Assembly (NCBI RefSeq): GCF_009712475.1
Contig: NZ_VCJO01000004.1
Coordinates: 124,001 to 188,000, forward strand
Length of the DNA: 64,000 bases
Direction: 5' to 3'
From: Micromonospora sp. CP22
Lineage (GTDB): Bacteria > Actinomycetota > Actinomycetes > Mycobacteriales > Micromonosporaceae
The notes below the pieces were generated by a model. The model worked only from the letters and a program-made list of their open reading frames with translations, was not told the DNA's origin and ran no database searches. The translations under genes and the position numbers were made by a program. Shown here piece by piece: positions 25,817-35,191 of the stretch (positions within the stretch are counted from its first letter, which is position 1; every line of letters begins with the position of its first letter).

Positions 25817-26620
25817 GTGTCCACAGTTCGAACCGGTCCGCAAATCGGGCTCTTCGTCCAGATCGTTCTGCTGGCGGGGGTCGCCGCGACAGTCGGTCTC
25901 GGTGTCGCGGGCTGGCTGACCGGCACGGCGTACGGCGTGGTGACCTGTCTGGCGCTGCTGCGTGGTCTGCGTCGTGCGGGCACGCCGCGGCTCGGACCTG
26001 CCGACTGGGTGACGATGGGGCGCGGAATGCTGGTCGGGGCGGTGACCGCCCTGATCGCCGACGCGCTGAGCAGTGGTCGTACCGCGCCGGTGGCGTTGCT
26101 GGTGGCGATGACCGGCGTGGCGCTGGCCCTCGACGCGGTCGACGGCAAGGTGGCCCGCCGCACCGGGACGACCAGTGCCCTCGGCGCCCGGTTCGACATG
26201 GAGGTCGACTCGTTCCTGGTGCTGATGCTGAGCCTCTACGTGGCCCCTTCGGTCGGGCCCTGGGTACTCGCCATCGGCCTGATGCGGTACGTCTTCCTGG
26301 CCGCCGGCTGGGTGCTGCCCTGGATGGTCGCCCAGCTACCGCCCCGGTACTGGCGTAAGGTGGTCGCCGCCGTCCAGGGGATCATGCTCGCGGTCGCCGC
26401 CGCCCAGGTCCTGCCCGGAATGGTGACCACCGCGTTGCTGGTGACCGCGCTGGGCCTGCTGGTCGAGTCGTTCGGGCGGGATGTCCGGTGGCTGTGGCGG
26501 CACCGGACGACGTCGACCGCACCGGCCCTGGCGATGCCGACCGTGCCGATCGACGTGCGCCGGGTCGACCGATCCGACGAGCATGACCAGTCCACCGCCC
26601 CCGCCCTGTCGCTGCGCTGA
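25817..26620 (+). CDS. CDP-alcohol phosphatidyltransferase family protein
   Basis: A 267-residue membrane enzyme with about six helices. It carries the complete family motif DGx2ARx8Gx3Dx3D from DGKVARRTGTTSALGARFD through MEVD (about residues 113-135), so the metal-binding aspartates are intact. The family transfers a phospho-alcohol from a CDP-alcohol to an acceptor alcohol. The C-terminal 40 residues are polar. GTG at 25817 follows GGAGG. It is divergent from the PTPS/GCH II operon and directly upstream of a sulfatase-fold membrane protein, suggesting a membrane-linked phosphodiester is made here. Confidence 0.87.
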   Translation: MSTVRTGPQIGLFVQIVLLAGVAATVGLGVAGWLTGTAYGVVTCLALLRGLRRAGTPRLGPADWVTMGRGMLVGAVTALIADALSSGRTAPVALLVAMTGVALALDAVDGKVARRTGTTSALGARFDMEVDSFLVLMLSLYVAPSVGPWVLAIGLMRYVFLAAGWVLPWMVAQLPPRYWRKVVAAVQGIMLAVAAAQVLPGMVTTALLVTALGLLVESFGRDVRWLWRHRTTSTAPALAMPTVPIDVRRVDRSDEHDQSTAPALSLR

Positions 26621-26634
26621 CCCGGGAGAAGCAG

Positions 26635-28326
26635 TTGTTGATCACGGACCCGGCGCCCGCGCGCCCGACCACAGACACCGAGCCGACCGAGGCGGGGGTG
26701 GGCCGACGGGGCGTGCGCCGCCGGGTCGTGACCCGCGTGGTCACCGCCCTCGCCGCCGTGCTGGTGCTGGGCGCGTTCACCCTGCCCAACCGGCCGTGGC
26801 AGCTGGAGCCCGGCGCGTTGATGCGGATCCCGTTGGAGGCGCTGCTGCTCGCCGCGCTGCTGCTCGCGCTGCCCGGTCGCCCCCGGCGGGTGGTGGCCGC
26901 GCTGACCGGTGCGCTGCTCGGACTCGTCGTCGTGGTGAAGGTCGGCGACCTGGGCTTCTACGCGTCGCTGGGACGTCCGTTCGACCTGGTGCTGGACTGG
27001 TCGCTGCTGGACGAGGCGTTCACCTTCGTGGCCGAGTCGATCGGCCGGCCCGGCGCGATCGCCATCGCGCTCGGGGTCGGGCTGTCGTTGCTGGCCGTGC
27101 CGGTGCTGACCGCCCTGTCCACGGTACGGCTGTCCAGCCTGTTGACCCGGCACCGGACCGGTAGCACGCGGGCCATCGCCACGCTGGTGCTGGTCTGGGC
27201 GGTGCTGGCCGTGTTCGGGGTGCGGATCGTGCCCGCCATGCCGATCGCGGACACCAACGCCAGCATCCTCGTCCAGGAGCACGCCGCCGAGGTGTGGGAC
27301 CGGCTGTCCGACCGTCAGGTGTTCGCCAAGGAGGTGGGGGTGGACCCGTTCCGGGATCTGCCCGCCGACCAGTTGCTCACCGGGCTACGCGGGAAGAACG
27401 TGCTGATCGCCTTCGTGGAGAGCTACGGCCGCAGCGCGGTCACCGATCCCGAGTTCGCCGCCATCCCCCGGATGCTCGACGAGGGCGCGGGTCGGCTGTC
27501 CGCCGCCGGGTTCGCCACCCGCAGTGGCTTCCTCACCTCGCCGACCATCGGCGGCGCGAGCTGGCTGGCACACGCCACCCTGCTGTCCGGTCTCTGGGTC
27601 GACAACAACCAGCGGTACCGGAACCTGCTCGCCAGCGACCGGTTCACCCTCGGTGACGCGTTCCGGCGTGCCTCCTGGCGTACGGTCGGGGTGATGCCGG
27701 CGGTGAACCAGCCCTGGCCGGAGGGCGCCTTCTACGGCTACGAACAGTTCTACAGCGGGCCCGACCTGGACTACCAGGGCCCCAGGTTCGCCTTCGCGCC
27801 GATGCCCGACCAGTTCGCCATCCACCAGTTCCACCAGCGGGAGTTGACCGGCGCTCGGGACCGTCCGGTGATGGTCGAGCTGTCCCTGGTCTCCAGCCAC
27901 TCCCCCTGGACGAAGGTGCCGTCACTTGTCGAGTGGGACGCCATCGACGACGGCGAGGTGTTCCGGCGGGGCATCATCGGTACGCCGACGGCGCAGGCCC
28001 GCACCGGCTACCGGCACTCGATCAGCTACACGTTGCGCACGCTCATCTCCTACGCGGAGACGTACGGTGACGACGACACGGTGCTGGTCATCGTCGGTGA
28101 CCACCAGCCCGCGCCGGTGGTCACCGGCGAGAATCCGAGCCACGACGTGCCGATCCACATCGTGACCAAGGATTCGGCGGTGCTGCAACGCATCGGCGAC
28201 TGGGGTTGGCAGGACGGCCTGACCCCGGACGCGAAGGCGCCGGTCTGGCCGATGGACCAGTTCCGCGACCGCTTCCTCACCGCCTTCGGCCCCACCCCCG
28301 ACCGACCTCGGGCCCAGGGCCGCTGA
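26635..28326 (+). CDS. LtaS-like membrane sulfatase/phosphotransferase
   Basis: A 563-residue protein with four or five N-terminal transmembrane helices (about residues 20-195) and a C-terminal extracytoplasmic alkaline-phosphatase/sulfatase domain. Candidate metal ligands are E262 (AFVESYG) and D489-H490 (IVGDHQPAP); S309 in GGASWLAH occupies the approximate place of the LtaS nucleophile threonine. This layout matches lipoteichoic acid synthase-type phosphoglycerol transferases and related phosphoethanolamine transferases. Start is TTG at 26635 behind GGGAGAA. Adjacent to the CDP-alcohol phosphotransferase gene by 14 bp, so a joint role in building a membrane-anchored phosphodiester is likely. 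Confidence 0.83.
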   Translation: MLITDPAPARPTTDTEPTEAGVGRRGVRRRVVTRVVTALAAVLVLGAFTLPNRPWQLEPGALMRIPLEALLLAALLLALPGRPRRVVAALTGALLGLVVVVKVGDLGFYASLGRPFDLVLDWSLLDEAFTFVAESIGRPGAIAIALGVGLSLLAVPVLTALSTVRLSSLLTRHRTGSTRAIATLVLVWAVLAVFGVRIVPAMPIADTNASILVQEHAAEVWDRLSDRQVFAKEVGVDPFRDLPADQLLTGLRGKNVLIAFVESYGRSAVTDPEFAAIPRMLDEGAGRLSAAGFATRSGFLTSPTIGGASWLAHATLLSGLWVDNNQRYRNLLASDRFTLGDAFRRASWRTVGVMPAVNQPWPEGAFYGYEQFYSGPDLDYQGPRFAFAPMPDQFAIHQFHQRELTGARDRPVMVELSLVSSHSPWTKVPSLVEWDAIDDGEVFRRGIIGTPTAQARTGYRHSISYTLRTLISYAETYGDDDTVLVIVGDHQPAPVVTGENPSHDVPIHIVTKDSAVLQRIGDWGWQDGLTPDAKAPVWPMDQFRDRFLTAFGPTPDRPRAQGR

Positions 28327-28410
28327 ACGCGACCCCGGTACCGGTCGACGCGGTCGGGGGCAGCCGGCGCGAGCGGCGTTCCGGCCGGGCGTGCGAGCCC
28401 TGGAACCCGG

Positions 28411-29606
<1,196 letters not shown>

Positions 29607-29610
29607 TCAG

Positions 29611-29627
29611 GTGAACGCTAACAGTCA
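29611..29627 (-). promoter_or_regulatory. Shared 17-bp motif upstream of secreted hydrolase (copy 1)
   Basis: GTGAACGCTAACAGTCA on the plus strand, 71 bp upstream of the SGNH hydrolase start. It matches GTGAATGTTAATAGTCA at 32159-32175, upstream of the secreted protease gene, at 14 of 17 positions with only C/T differences. Same orientation relative to both genes. Candidate activator or repressor site. Confidence 0.45.
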
Positions 29628-29779
29628 CACAAGTCGATATACATCCGTCTCCCCGCCCCCGCCCCCGCCCCCTGTCCGATCGTGCAGTGCGTGTCCCCGC
29701 ACACGTCGCCGCCCCCGCACCTCGGAGACCAGCAAGTGTCCGAGGCGCGGGGACGGGACCAGGCAGGGCGGGAGAGGCC

Positions 29780-30823
29780 CTAGGGGGCGGGTTTGCGGGC
29801 GACCAGAACGTCACGGACGATGGCCTGGTCGACCCGGTGGGACAGGCCCCGCCAGGGGCCGTCGTCGAGAACGGTGAGGCCGGCGGCGGTCAGCCGTTCG
29901 GCGGCCGCCTCCCGGCGCGCGACGTTGGTGTTCCACGAGACGCCCAACGCGCCGCCCGGGCGCAGCACCCGCGCCCACCCGGGCGCGGCGGCGGTGAGCA
30001 GGGCGAGTGGGTCGCGGGCCAGACCTTCGACGGTACGGCTGCCGTGCTGCACGCCGTAGGGCGCGTCGGCCACCACCACGTCGATCGTCTCCGGGCGGAA
30101 GAACTCACCCACCCGGGTGGTGTCGGCGTTGACCACGTCCACCGTCTGCACGTCACCGGCCTTGTGCGCCTCCTTGGAGGCAGCCAGTTCCATCCGCAGT
30201 CGCCGCCCGACGACCTTGCGTTCCCGGCGGATCGGGCCGGACTCCAGCACCCGGTGCTTGATCCGCTTGCGCTTGAGCCAGGTGCTCAGGAACGTCTGGT
30301 ACGCCTCGAAGTCCTTGCTGTCCCGGTCGATCCCGGCGGCGTCGAACCCGTACATCATCGCCTGGTTGAGCGTGGTGCCCCGACCGCACAGCGGGTCCAG
30401 CACCCGGAACCGCCGGGTCAGCAGGTCGCCGGCCCAGTCGGAGGCGAGCAGGGTGACGTTGAGCAGCAGCTTGGTGAACTGTTCGTTGGTCTTGCCCGGA
30501 TACTTCTGAATGGTGAGCAGGTCGTCGTCGAAGCGGTCCAGCCGGGCCACCGGCACCGGCCGCAGCAGATCGCCGACGAACTCGAAGATCGCGTACGCGC
30601 TGGAGAGGTTGCCCAGCAGCGCGGCGTCCCGCTCACTCAGACCCCCGGCGACGTCGAAGGTGATGTAGCGCGCGCCGCCGATGGTCTCGGTGGCCACGTC
30701 ACCGATCCGGCCGTCGAGCACCGCGTCGCCGAAGATCTCCAGCTCCGCGCAGGTCAACTCCACCGCCGCCCCCGAGTACACCCGGTTACTCGACGGCAGA
30801 CTCAGTACCCCATACCTAGCCAC
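29780..30823 (-). CDS. TRM11-like SAM-dependent methyltransferase
   Basis: A 347-residue putative RNA or DNA methyltransferase. The C-terminal Rossmann domain has RVLDPLCGRGTTLNQAMMYGFDAAGIDRD (SAM binding) and the amino-methyltransferase motif IV as DAPYGVQHGSR, similar to tRNA guanine N2-methyltransferases (TRM11/Trm14 class). An N-terminal domain of about 100 residues has no obvious THUMP signature. The central segment is basic (WLKRKRIKHRVL, RRERKVVGRRLRM), suited to binding nucleic acid. GTG at 30823. Substrate unknown; a tRNA is the reasonable guess by family. Confidence 0.8.
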   Translation of the reverse strand: MARYGVLSLPSSNRVYSGAAVELTCAELEIFGDAVLDGRIGDVATETIGGARYITFDVAGGLSERDAALLGNLSSAYAIFEFVGDLLRPVPVARLDRFDDDLLTIQKYPGKTNEQFTKLLLNVTLLASDWAGDLLTRRFRVLDPLCGRGTTLNQAMMYGFDAAGIDRDSKDFEAYQTFLSTWLKRKRIKHRVLESGPIRRERKVVGRRLRMELAASKEAHKAGDVQTVDVVNADTTRVGEFFRPETIDVVVADAPYGVQHGSRTVEGLARDPLALLTAAAPGWARVLRPGGALGVSWNTNVARREAAAERLTAAGLTVLDDGPWRGLSHRVDQAIVRDVLVARKPAP

Positions 30824-30860
30824 AGCCGCCCACTATCCCACCCCGCGCCGATCACGCGGA

Positions 30861-30906
30861 TGTGGCACCCGGAACACCCCGTTCGAGGCGTTCGCGAGGT
30901 GCCACA
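30861..30906 (-). terminator. Stem-loop downstream of the protease gene
   Basis: Nine-base arms TGTGGCACC (30861-30869) and GGTGCCACA (30898-30906) pair perfectly across a 28-base loop, 16 bp beyond the protease stop. The long loop makes this a weaker call than the other terminators. Confidence 0.4.
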
Positions 30907-30921
30907 CCCGGCGGGGTGGTG

Positions 30922-32106
30922 TCAGGCGGGGAGACCGCCGACCTGGGTGTTGATCCAGGAGCGGATCGAGGGCAGGTCACCGTAGATGGACGGGGCGGTG
31001 GCGCAGGTGGAGCTGTTGTTACCCGCCCGGCTGGTCGCGCCGATGACGTTCCACACGCCGTTGATCCGACGCACCTGCGGGCCGCCGGAGTCGCCGTAGC
31101 AGGCACCGGCGTTGCCGTTGGTGTTGTTGGTGCAGATCTCGTACGGGCCGTTGATGCCGAGGCACCGGCTGTCCGCCACGATCGAGGTGTCCAGTTCGTG
31201 TGCCACGGTGGGCGCGGAGCCGCAGCCACGGGGCGCGCAGGTCTGGCCCCAGCCGATGATCCGGGTGGCCGTGCCGACCGCGCCGGAGGTGCTCGGGATC
31301 GGCGCGGGCGCGTAGCTGACCGAACTGGCCAGCTGGAGCAGCTTGACGTCGATGCTCGGGTGGTTGACCGCCCGGCTGACCCGGACGACCGTGCCGCCGC
31401 TGGTGCGGTTGATGCTGCCCACCCGCACCGAGGACGGGGTCGAGCAGTGCTTCGCGGTGACCACCCAGTTGGACTTGATCAGGGTTGCGGTGCAGCCGGA
31501 GGTGTAGACCAGCCAGGGGTAGTTCTCGGTGGCCGGCCGACCGTTGACCACCAGCGTCCCGACGCCGGAGTCCTCGGTCCAGGTGAACGTGCCGGTGGCG
31601 GCCGAGACGCTCCGGCTGCCGGCGAAGAGCTGGTTGACCCGGCTCGCCTCGGCGGCGCTGGGGTAGGCGTTGGTGCAGGAGACCGGTGCGCTGCTGCCGG
31701 ACATCAGGTCCGAGCAGAGGCCGGTGCGCCGGTCGGGCAGGCCGAGGATGTGGCCGATCTCGTGGGTGGCGATCCGGGTACGGTGGTAGCCCTGGTTGAC
31801 AGCCTCCCATCCCATCCAGACCCGGCCGTTGCCGAGGCTGGTCGTCTGCGCCCGGGGCCAGCCGTTGTCGACGTAGATGGTGATGTTGCCGGGCGTGCGG
31901 GCCACGAGCCGGACGTTGCTGACCCGGCTGTTCCAGATCTGGGCGGCCTGGTCGAAGTTGGTCCGGAACTCACCGGCCCGGCTGGCGTCGTAGTAGACGG
32001 TCCGGGCGGCGGAGGCGCTGGCGGCGGTAACCACCTGCACCCCGGCTGCCGCCAGCACCGCCGCCAGCGCGGCGGTGGCCGCGCGCAGCAGTTGTCGTCG
32101 GATCAT
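30922..32106 (-). CDS. Secreted snapalysin-type metalloprotease fused to a trypsin-like serine protease
   Basis: A 394-residue secreted protein with two protease domains. After a signal peptide (about 1-34) a compact M7/snapalysin-like domain carries the zinc motif HEIGHILGLPD (HExxHxxGxxD) and a Met-turn SDLMSG. From about residue 190 a chymotrypsin-fold S1 domain follows with the triad His in VVTAKHC, Asp in HPSIDVKLLQL and Ser in ACYGDSGGPQV. Paired cysteines fit S1 disulfides. ATG at 32106 follows GGGGAG by six bases. Snapalysins are usually single-domain, so the fusion is notable. A motif upstream is shared with the SGNH hydrolase gene. Confidence 0.88.
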   Translation of the reverse strand: MIRRQLLRAATAALAAVLAAAGVQVVTAASASAARTVYYDASRAGEFRTNFDQAAQIWNSRVSNVRLVARTPGNITIYVDNGWPRAQTTSLGNGRVWMGWEAVNQGYHRTRIATHEIGHILGLPDRRTGLCSDLMSGSSAPVSCTNAYPSAAEASRVNQLFAGSRSVSAATGTFTWTEDSGVGTLVVNGRPATENYPWLVYTSGCTATLIKSNWVVTAKHCSTPSSVRVGSINRTSGGTVVRVSRAVNHPSIDVKLLQLASSVSYAPAPIPSTSGAVGTATRIIGWGQTCAPRGCGSAPTVAHELDTSIVADSRCLGINGPYEICTNNTNGNAGACYGDSGGPQVRRINGVWNVIGATSRAGNNSSTCATAPSIYGDLPSIRSWINTQVGGLPA

Positions 32107-32158
32107 CACGCACTCCCCTGGGACTGAGCGGCGCACCAACGCGTCGCAATCGATATGC

Positions 32159-32175
32159 GTGAATGTTAATAGTCA
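32159..32175 (-). promoter_or_regulatory. Shared 17-bp motif upstream of secreted protease (copy 2)
   Basis: GTGAATGTTAATAGTCA on the plus strand, 53 bp upstream of the protease start; see the copy at 29611-29627. It also lies about 165 bp upstream of the divergent AMIN-like gene. Confidence 0.45.
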
Positions 32176-32338
32176 TTCTTCGCCGGTTCTCATCGCGAAA
32201 GTGTCATACCGCCCGGGCGCTGTTACTCGCGTGTTACGCCACCGTGAAACTGCGGTGGCGGGGCACCACGACGGTGGATTCCACCAGCTCACACCCGCTC
32301 GCGCGATAGGTCGCGGCGGGACGAGAAAGGAGATGAGG

Positions 32339-32917
32339 ATGCCGATCAGAAGGACCGCCGCCACGCTGCTCGTGGCGCTCGCCGCATTGGTCGCCGCGAC
32401 GGCCACGGCCCCGCCCACCACCGCCAAGCAGGCGGCGACCGGGGCGCCCTACTGCGGGATCACCTGGGGCAGCGGCGACAAGACGGCCGGGGCGCTCAGC
32501 TCCGCCCCGCTGGTCGACGTACGCGTCGGCCGACACGACTGCTACGACCGGGTGGTGTTCGAGTTCGCCGGCCCGGTCACCGGCTACGCCGTCGCCTACG
32601 GCGAGACGTACACCGACGGGGAAGGGTTGGCGCTGTCGCCGTACACCGCCGGTGACGCGCTGCTGCGGGTCTCGCTGCGCGCCCCCGCCTACGACGACGA
32701 GCACCTGGCGACGGTGCCGTACCGCACCGGCGAGCACGTGGCCAACGTGCTGCGCTACCCGACGCTGCGCGACGTGGTCTTCGGCGGCAGCTTCGAGGGC
32801 TACAGCACCTTCGCCGTCGGGGTCCGCGCCCGGTTGCCGTTCCGGGTGTTCGTCCTGGCCGGGCCGGAAGGCCACAGCCGGATCGTGCTCGACGTGGCAC
32901 ACCAGTGGCAGGAGTGA
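32339..32917 (+). CDS. Secreted AMIN-like domain protein
   Basis: A 192-residue exported protein with a signal peptide ending near residue 30 (ATATAPPTTAKQA) and one compact beta domain similar to the AMIN-like domain of actinobacterial lipoproteins. Typical motifs are HDCYDRVVFEFAG, GYAVAYGETY, VLRYPTLRDVVFGGSFEGYSTFAVG and RVFVLAG. No lipobox cysteine is seen, so it is soluble or wall-associated. The second of two in-frame ATGs (32339) is preferred because AAAGGAG is then six bases upstream. It precedes a two-component system by about 100 bp in the same direction. Confidence 0.78.
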   Translation: MPIRRTAATLLVALAALVAATATAPPTTAKQAATGAPYCGITWGSGDKTAGALSSAPLVDVRVGRHDCYDRVVFEFAGPVTGYAVAYGETYTDGEGLALSPYTAGDALLRVSLRAPAYDDEHLATVPYRTGEHVANVLRYPTLRDVVFGGSFEGYSTFAVGVRARLPFRVFVLAGPEGHSRIVLDVAHQWQE

Positions 32918-33015
32918 CCGACCGTGGGGACGGGGGTTCGGCACCGACCGGTCCCCCGTCACCGCCCGTCACGTCGAGCGGCCCACCGGCATACCGGGAC
33001 TACCCTGAGTGCATC

Positions 33016-33696
33016 ATGGACGGCCGCGTACTGGTGGTCGAGGACGACGCCTCCATCCGGGAGGTCACCGCCCTCGGGCTGCGCCGCGCCGGTTTCCGGG
33101 TGGACACCGCAGCCGACGGACGGCAGGCCCTGGCCGTCTGGCGGGCCGCAACCGTGGACCTGATCGTGCTGGACGTCATGCTGCCCGGCCTCGACGGCCT
33201 CCAGGTGTGCCGCGAGATCCGGCGCAGCAGTGCGGTGCCGATCCTCATGCTGACCGCCCGTACCGACACCATCGACGTGGTGGTCGGCCTCGAATGCGGT
33301 GCCGACGACTACCTGCGCAAGCCGTTCGACCTGCCCGAACTGGTAGCCCGGGTCCGTTCGGTGCTGCGCCGCACGGCGGTGCCGCCGGAGCCCGCCCCGC
33401 TCCGCGTCGGCGACCTGGAGATCGACCCCGGGGCGTTCGTGGCCCGCCGCGCCGGTCAGGAGGTGCCGCTGACCACGACCGAGTTCCGGCTGCTGTTGGA
33501 GCTCGCCCGCCGCCCCGGCCAGGTGTTCACCCGCGAACTGCTGCTCGACCGGGTCTGGAACCACAGCTACCTGGGCGACAGCCGGTTGGTCGACGTCGCG
33601 GTGCAACGGCTGCGCGCCAAGGTCGAGACGGATCCGGGCAACCCCCGGCTGATCCGCACCGTACGCGGCGCCGGATACAAGCTCGTCGCCGGATGA
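33016..33696 (+). CDS. OmpR-family response regulator
   Basis: A 226-residue response regulator. The receiver domain has the acidic pair in VVEDDAS, the phospho-acceptor Asp in LIVLDVMLPGLDG, the conserved Thr in LMLTART and Lys in YLRKPFD. The C-terminal winged helix ends in the usual RLIRTVRGAGYKLVAG. It is followed 13 bp later by its partner histidine kinase and a GerMN lipoprotein, and preceded by an AMIN-like gene, hinting at an envelope-sensing role. Confidence 0.93.
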   Translation: MDGRVLVVEDDASIREVTALGLRRAGFRVDTAADGRQALAVWRAATVDLIVLDVMLPGLDGLQVCREIRRSSAVPILMLTARTDTIDVVVGLECGADDYLRKPFDLPELVARVRSVLRRTAVPPEPAPLRVGDLEIDPGAFVARRAGQEVPLTTTEFRLLLELARRPGQVFTRELLLDRVWNHSYLGDSRLVDVAVQRLRAKVETDPGNPRLIRTVRGAGYKLVAG

Positions 33697-33709
33697 CCGG
33701 GCAGCCACG

Positions 33710-35191
33710 ATGGACACCACCGGGGTACGGGCCACGACGCCGGACAAGCCCCCCGCACCGGCGAGGGCGCACCGGCAGACCGTACGGCCCGGTCGGCTGC
33801 GCCGTCGGCTGACCATCGCGTTCGTCCTGGTCGCCGGGATCTCCGCCGGGGTGCTCGCCGGTGGGTCGTACCTGCTGCTGCGGCAGACCCGTTACGACGC
33901 GTCGCTGCACGCCGCCGCCGCCGACGCCCGGTACCAGTTGGTGCTGGCCCGGCAGTTCCTGCCGCTGACCGAGCAGCGCCGCACCGACCTGCTGACCAGT
34001 TTCGAGGACAGCGGTCGGCACGTGGTGCTGGTCGCCGAGGACAGCTGGCCCTCCGACCCGGCGTACGCACCACCCCTGACCGAGCGGCTGCGCGGCATGG
34101 TCGCCGCCGGACAGCTCGGCTACCAGCGCAGTGCCGAGCCGACCCGGCTGCTCGTGGTGGGTGGCCGGATCCCCGGCTCGACCGCCGAGCTGTACGTCAT
34201 CACCGGCGAGGACGACCTCGCCGCCGGACTGGACCAACTCCGCAACGCCCTCGCGGCCGGCTGGGTGCTGGTGGTGCTGCTCGCCGCCGCGGTGGGGCAC
34301 ACCCTCGCCCGGCGCACCCTGGAACCGGTGGGGCGGGCCAGCCGGGCCGCACGAGCCATCACCGAGGGCCTGCTCGCCACCCGGCTGCCGGTGCGCGGAC
34401 GCGACGAGTTCAGCGCCTGGGCCGCCTCGTTCAACGAGATGGCCGAGGCGTTGGAGGCGAAGATCGCGGCCCTGCACCGCGCACAGGAACGGGAGCGACG
34501 CTTCACCGCCGACGTGGCGCACGAGCTGCGTACCCCGGTGACCGCCCTGGTGGGCGCGGCCTCGCTGCTGCGCGACCACCTCGACCACCTGCCCGGCGAC
34601 GCCCGGCGCGCCGGTGAGCTGCTGGTCACCGACGTGGTCCGGCTGCGCCGCCTGGTCGAGGACCTGATGGAGATCTCCCGGCTGGACGCCGGGCGGGAGG
34701 TGGTCGACCTGACCGACGTGGACGTACCGGCCCTGGTCCACCGGATCGTGGCCGCGCGCGGCCGGCCGGACCAGGTGGCGATCGACGGCGCCCCGCTGCG
34801 GCTGCGCACCGACCCGCGCCGACTGGAACGGGTGCTGGGCAACCTGATCGCCAACGCGGTACAGCACGGCGCGGGTGAGATCCGGGTACGGGCGAACCGG
34901 TCCGGCGACCGGGTGCACGTCGACGTGACCGACCAGGGGCCGGGCATCCCGGCCGAGCACCTGCCCCGCCTGTTCGACAGGTTCCACAAGGTCGACCCGG
35001 CGCGCTCCGGTGGCGGCAGCGGGCTCGGTCTGGCCATCGCGTGGGAGAACGCCCGCCTGCTCGGTGGCCGGTTGACCGTGCACAGCGCCCTCGGTGCGGG
35101 CACCCGGTTCCGCCTCGACCTGCCCGTAACCCCCGACGACGCCGAGTCGGGGCACCCGCAACCGGCCGAGTCGAGCGGCGGTGCCGGATGA
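33710..35191 (+). CDS. Sensor histidine kinase
   Basis: A 493-residue membrane histidine kinase. Two transmembrane helices (about residues 35-57 and 183-202) bracket an extracytoplasmic sensor domain of about 125 residues. A HAMP region (ARRTLEPVGRASRAARAITEG) precedes the HisKA H-box FTADVAHELRTPVTALV and the HATPase boxes LGNLIANAVQHG (N), DVTDQGPGIP (G1) and GGGSGLGLAIAW (G2). The C-terminal tail is short and polar. It forms an operon with the response regulator and overlaps the GerMN lipoprotein gene by four bases. Confidence 0.93.
   Translation: MDTTGVRATTPDKPPAPARAHRQTVRPGRLRRRLTIAFVLVAGISAGVLAGGSYLLLRQTRYDASLHAAAADARYQLVLARQFLPLTEQRRTDLLTSFEDSGRHVVLVAEDSWPSDPAYAPPLTERLRGMVAAGQLGYQRSAEPTRLLVVGGRIPGSTAELYVITGEDDLAAGLDQLRNALAAGWVLVVLLAAAVGHTLARRTLEPVGRASRAARAITEGLLATRLPVRGRDEFSAWAASFNEMAEALEAKIAALHRAQERERRFTADVAHELRTPVTALVGAASLLRDHLDHLPGDARRAGELLVTDVVRLRRLVEDLMEISRLDAGREVVDLTDVDVPALVHRIVAARGRPDQVAIDGAPLRLRTDPRRLERVLGNLIANAVQHGAGEIRVRANRSGDRVHVDVTDQGPGIPAEHLPRLFDRFHKVDPARSGGGSGLGLAIAWENARLLGGRLTVHSALGAGTRFRLDLPVTPDDAESGHPQPAESSGGAG

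Noticed and set aside
24239..26620. A 793-codon plus-strand open frame across the PTPS and MDR genes
   Set aside because: Only the last 267 codons encode a real protein (CDP-alcohol phosphotransferase); the remainder is antisense to well-supported genes and has low-complexity composition.
29655..29675. C-rich tract (CCCCGCCCCCGCCCC) as a special element
   Set aside because: A simple low-complexity run common in intergenic DNA at this GC content; no symmetry or repeat elsewhere in the window.
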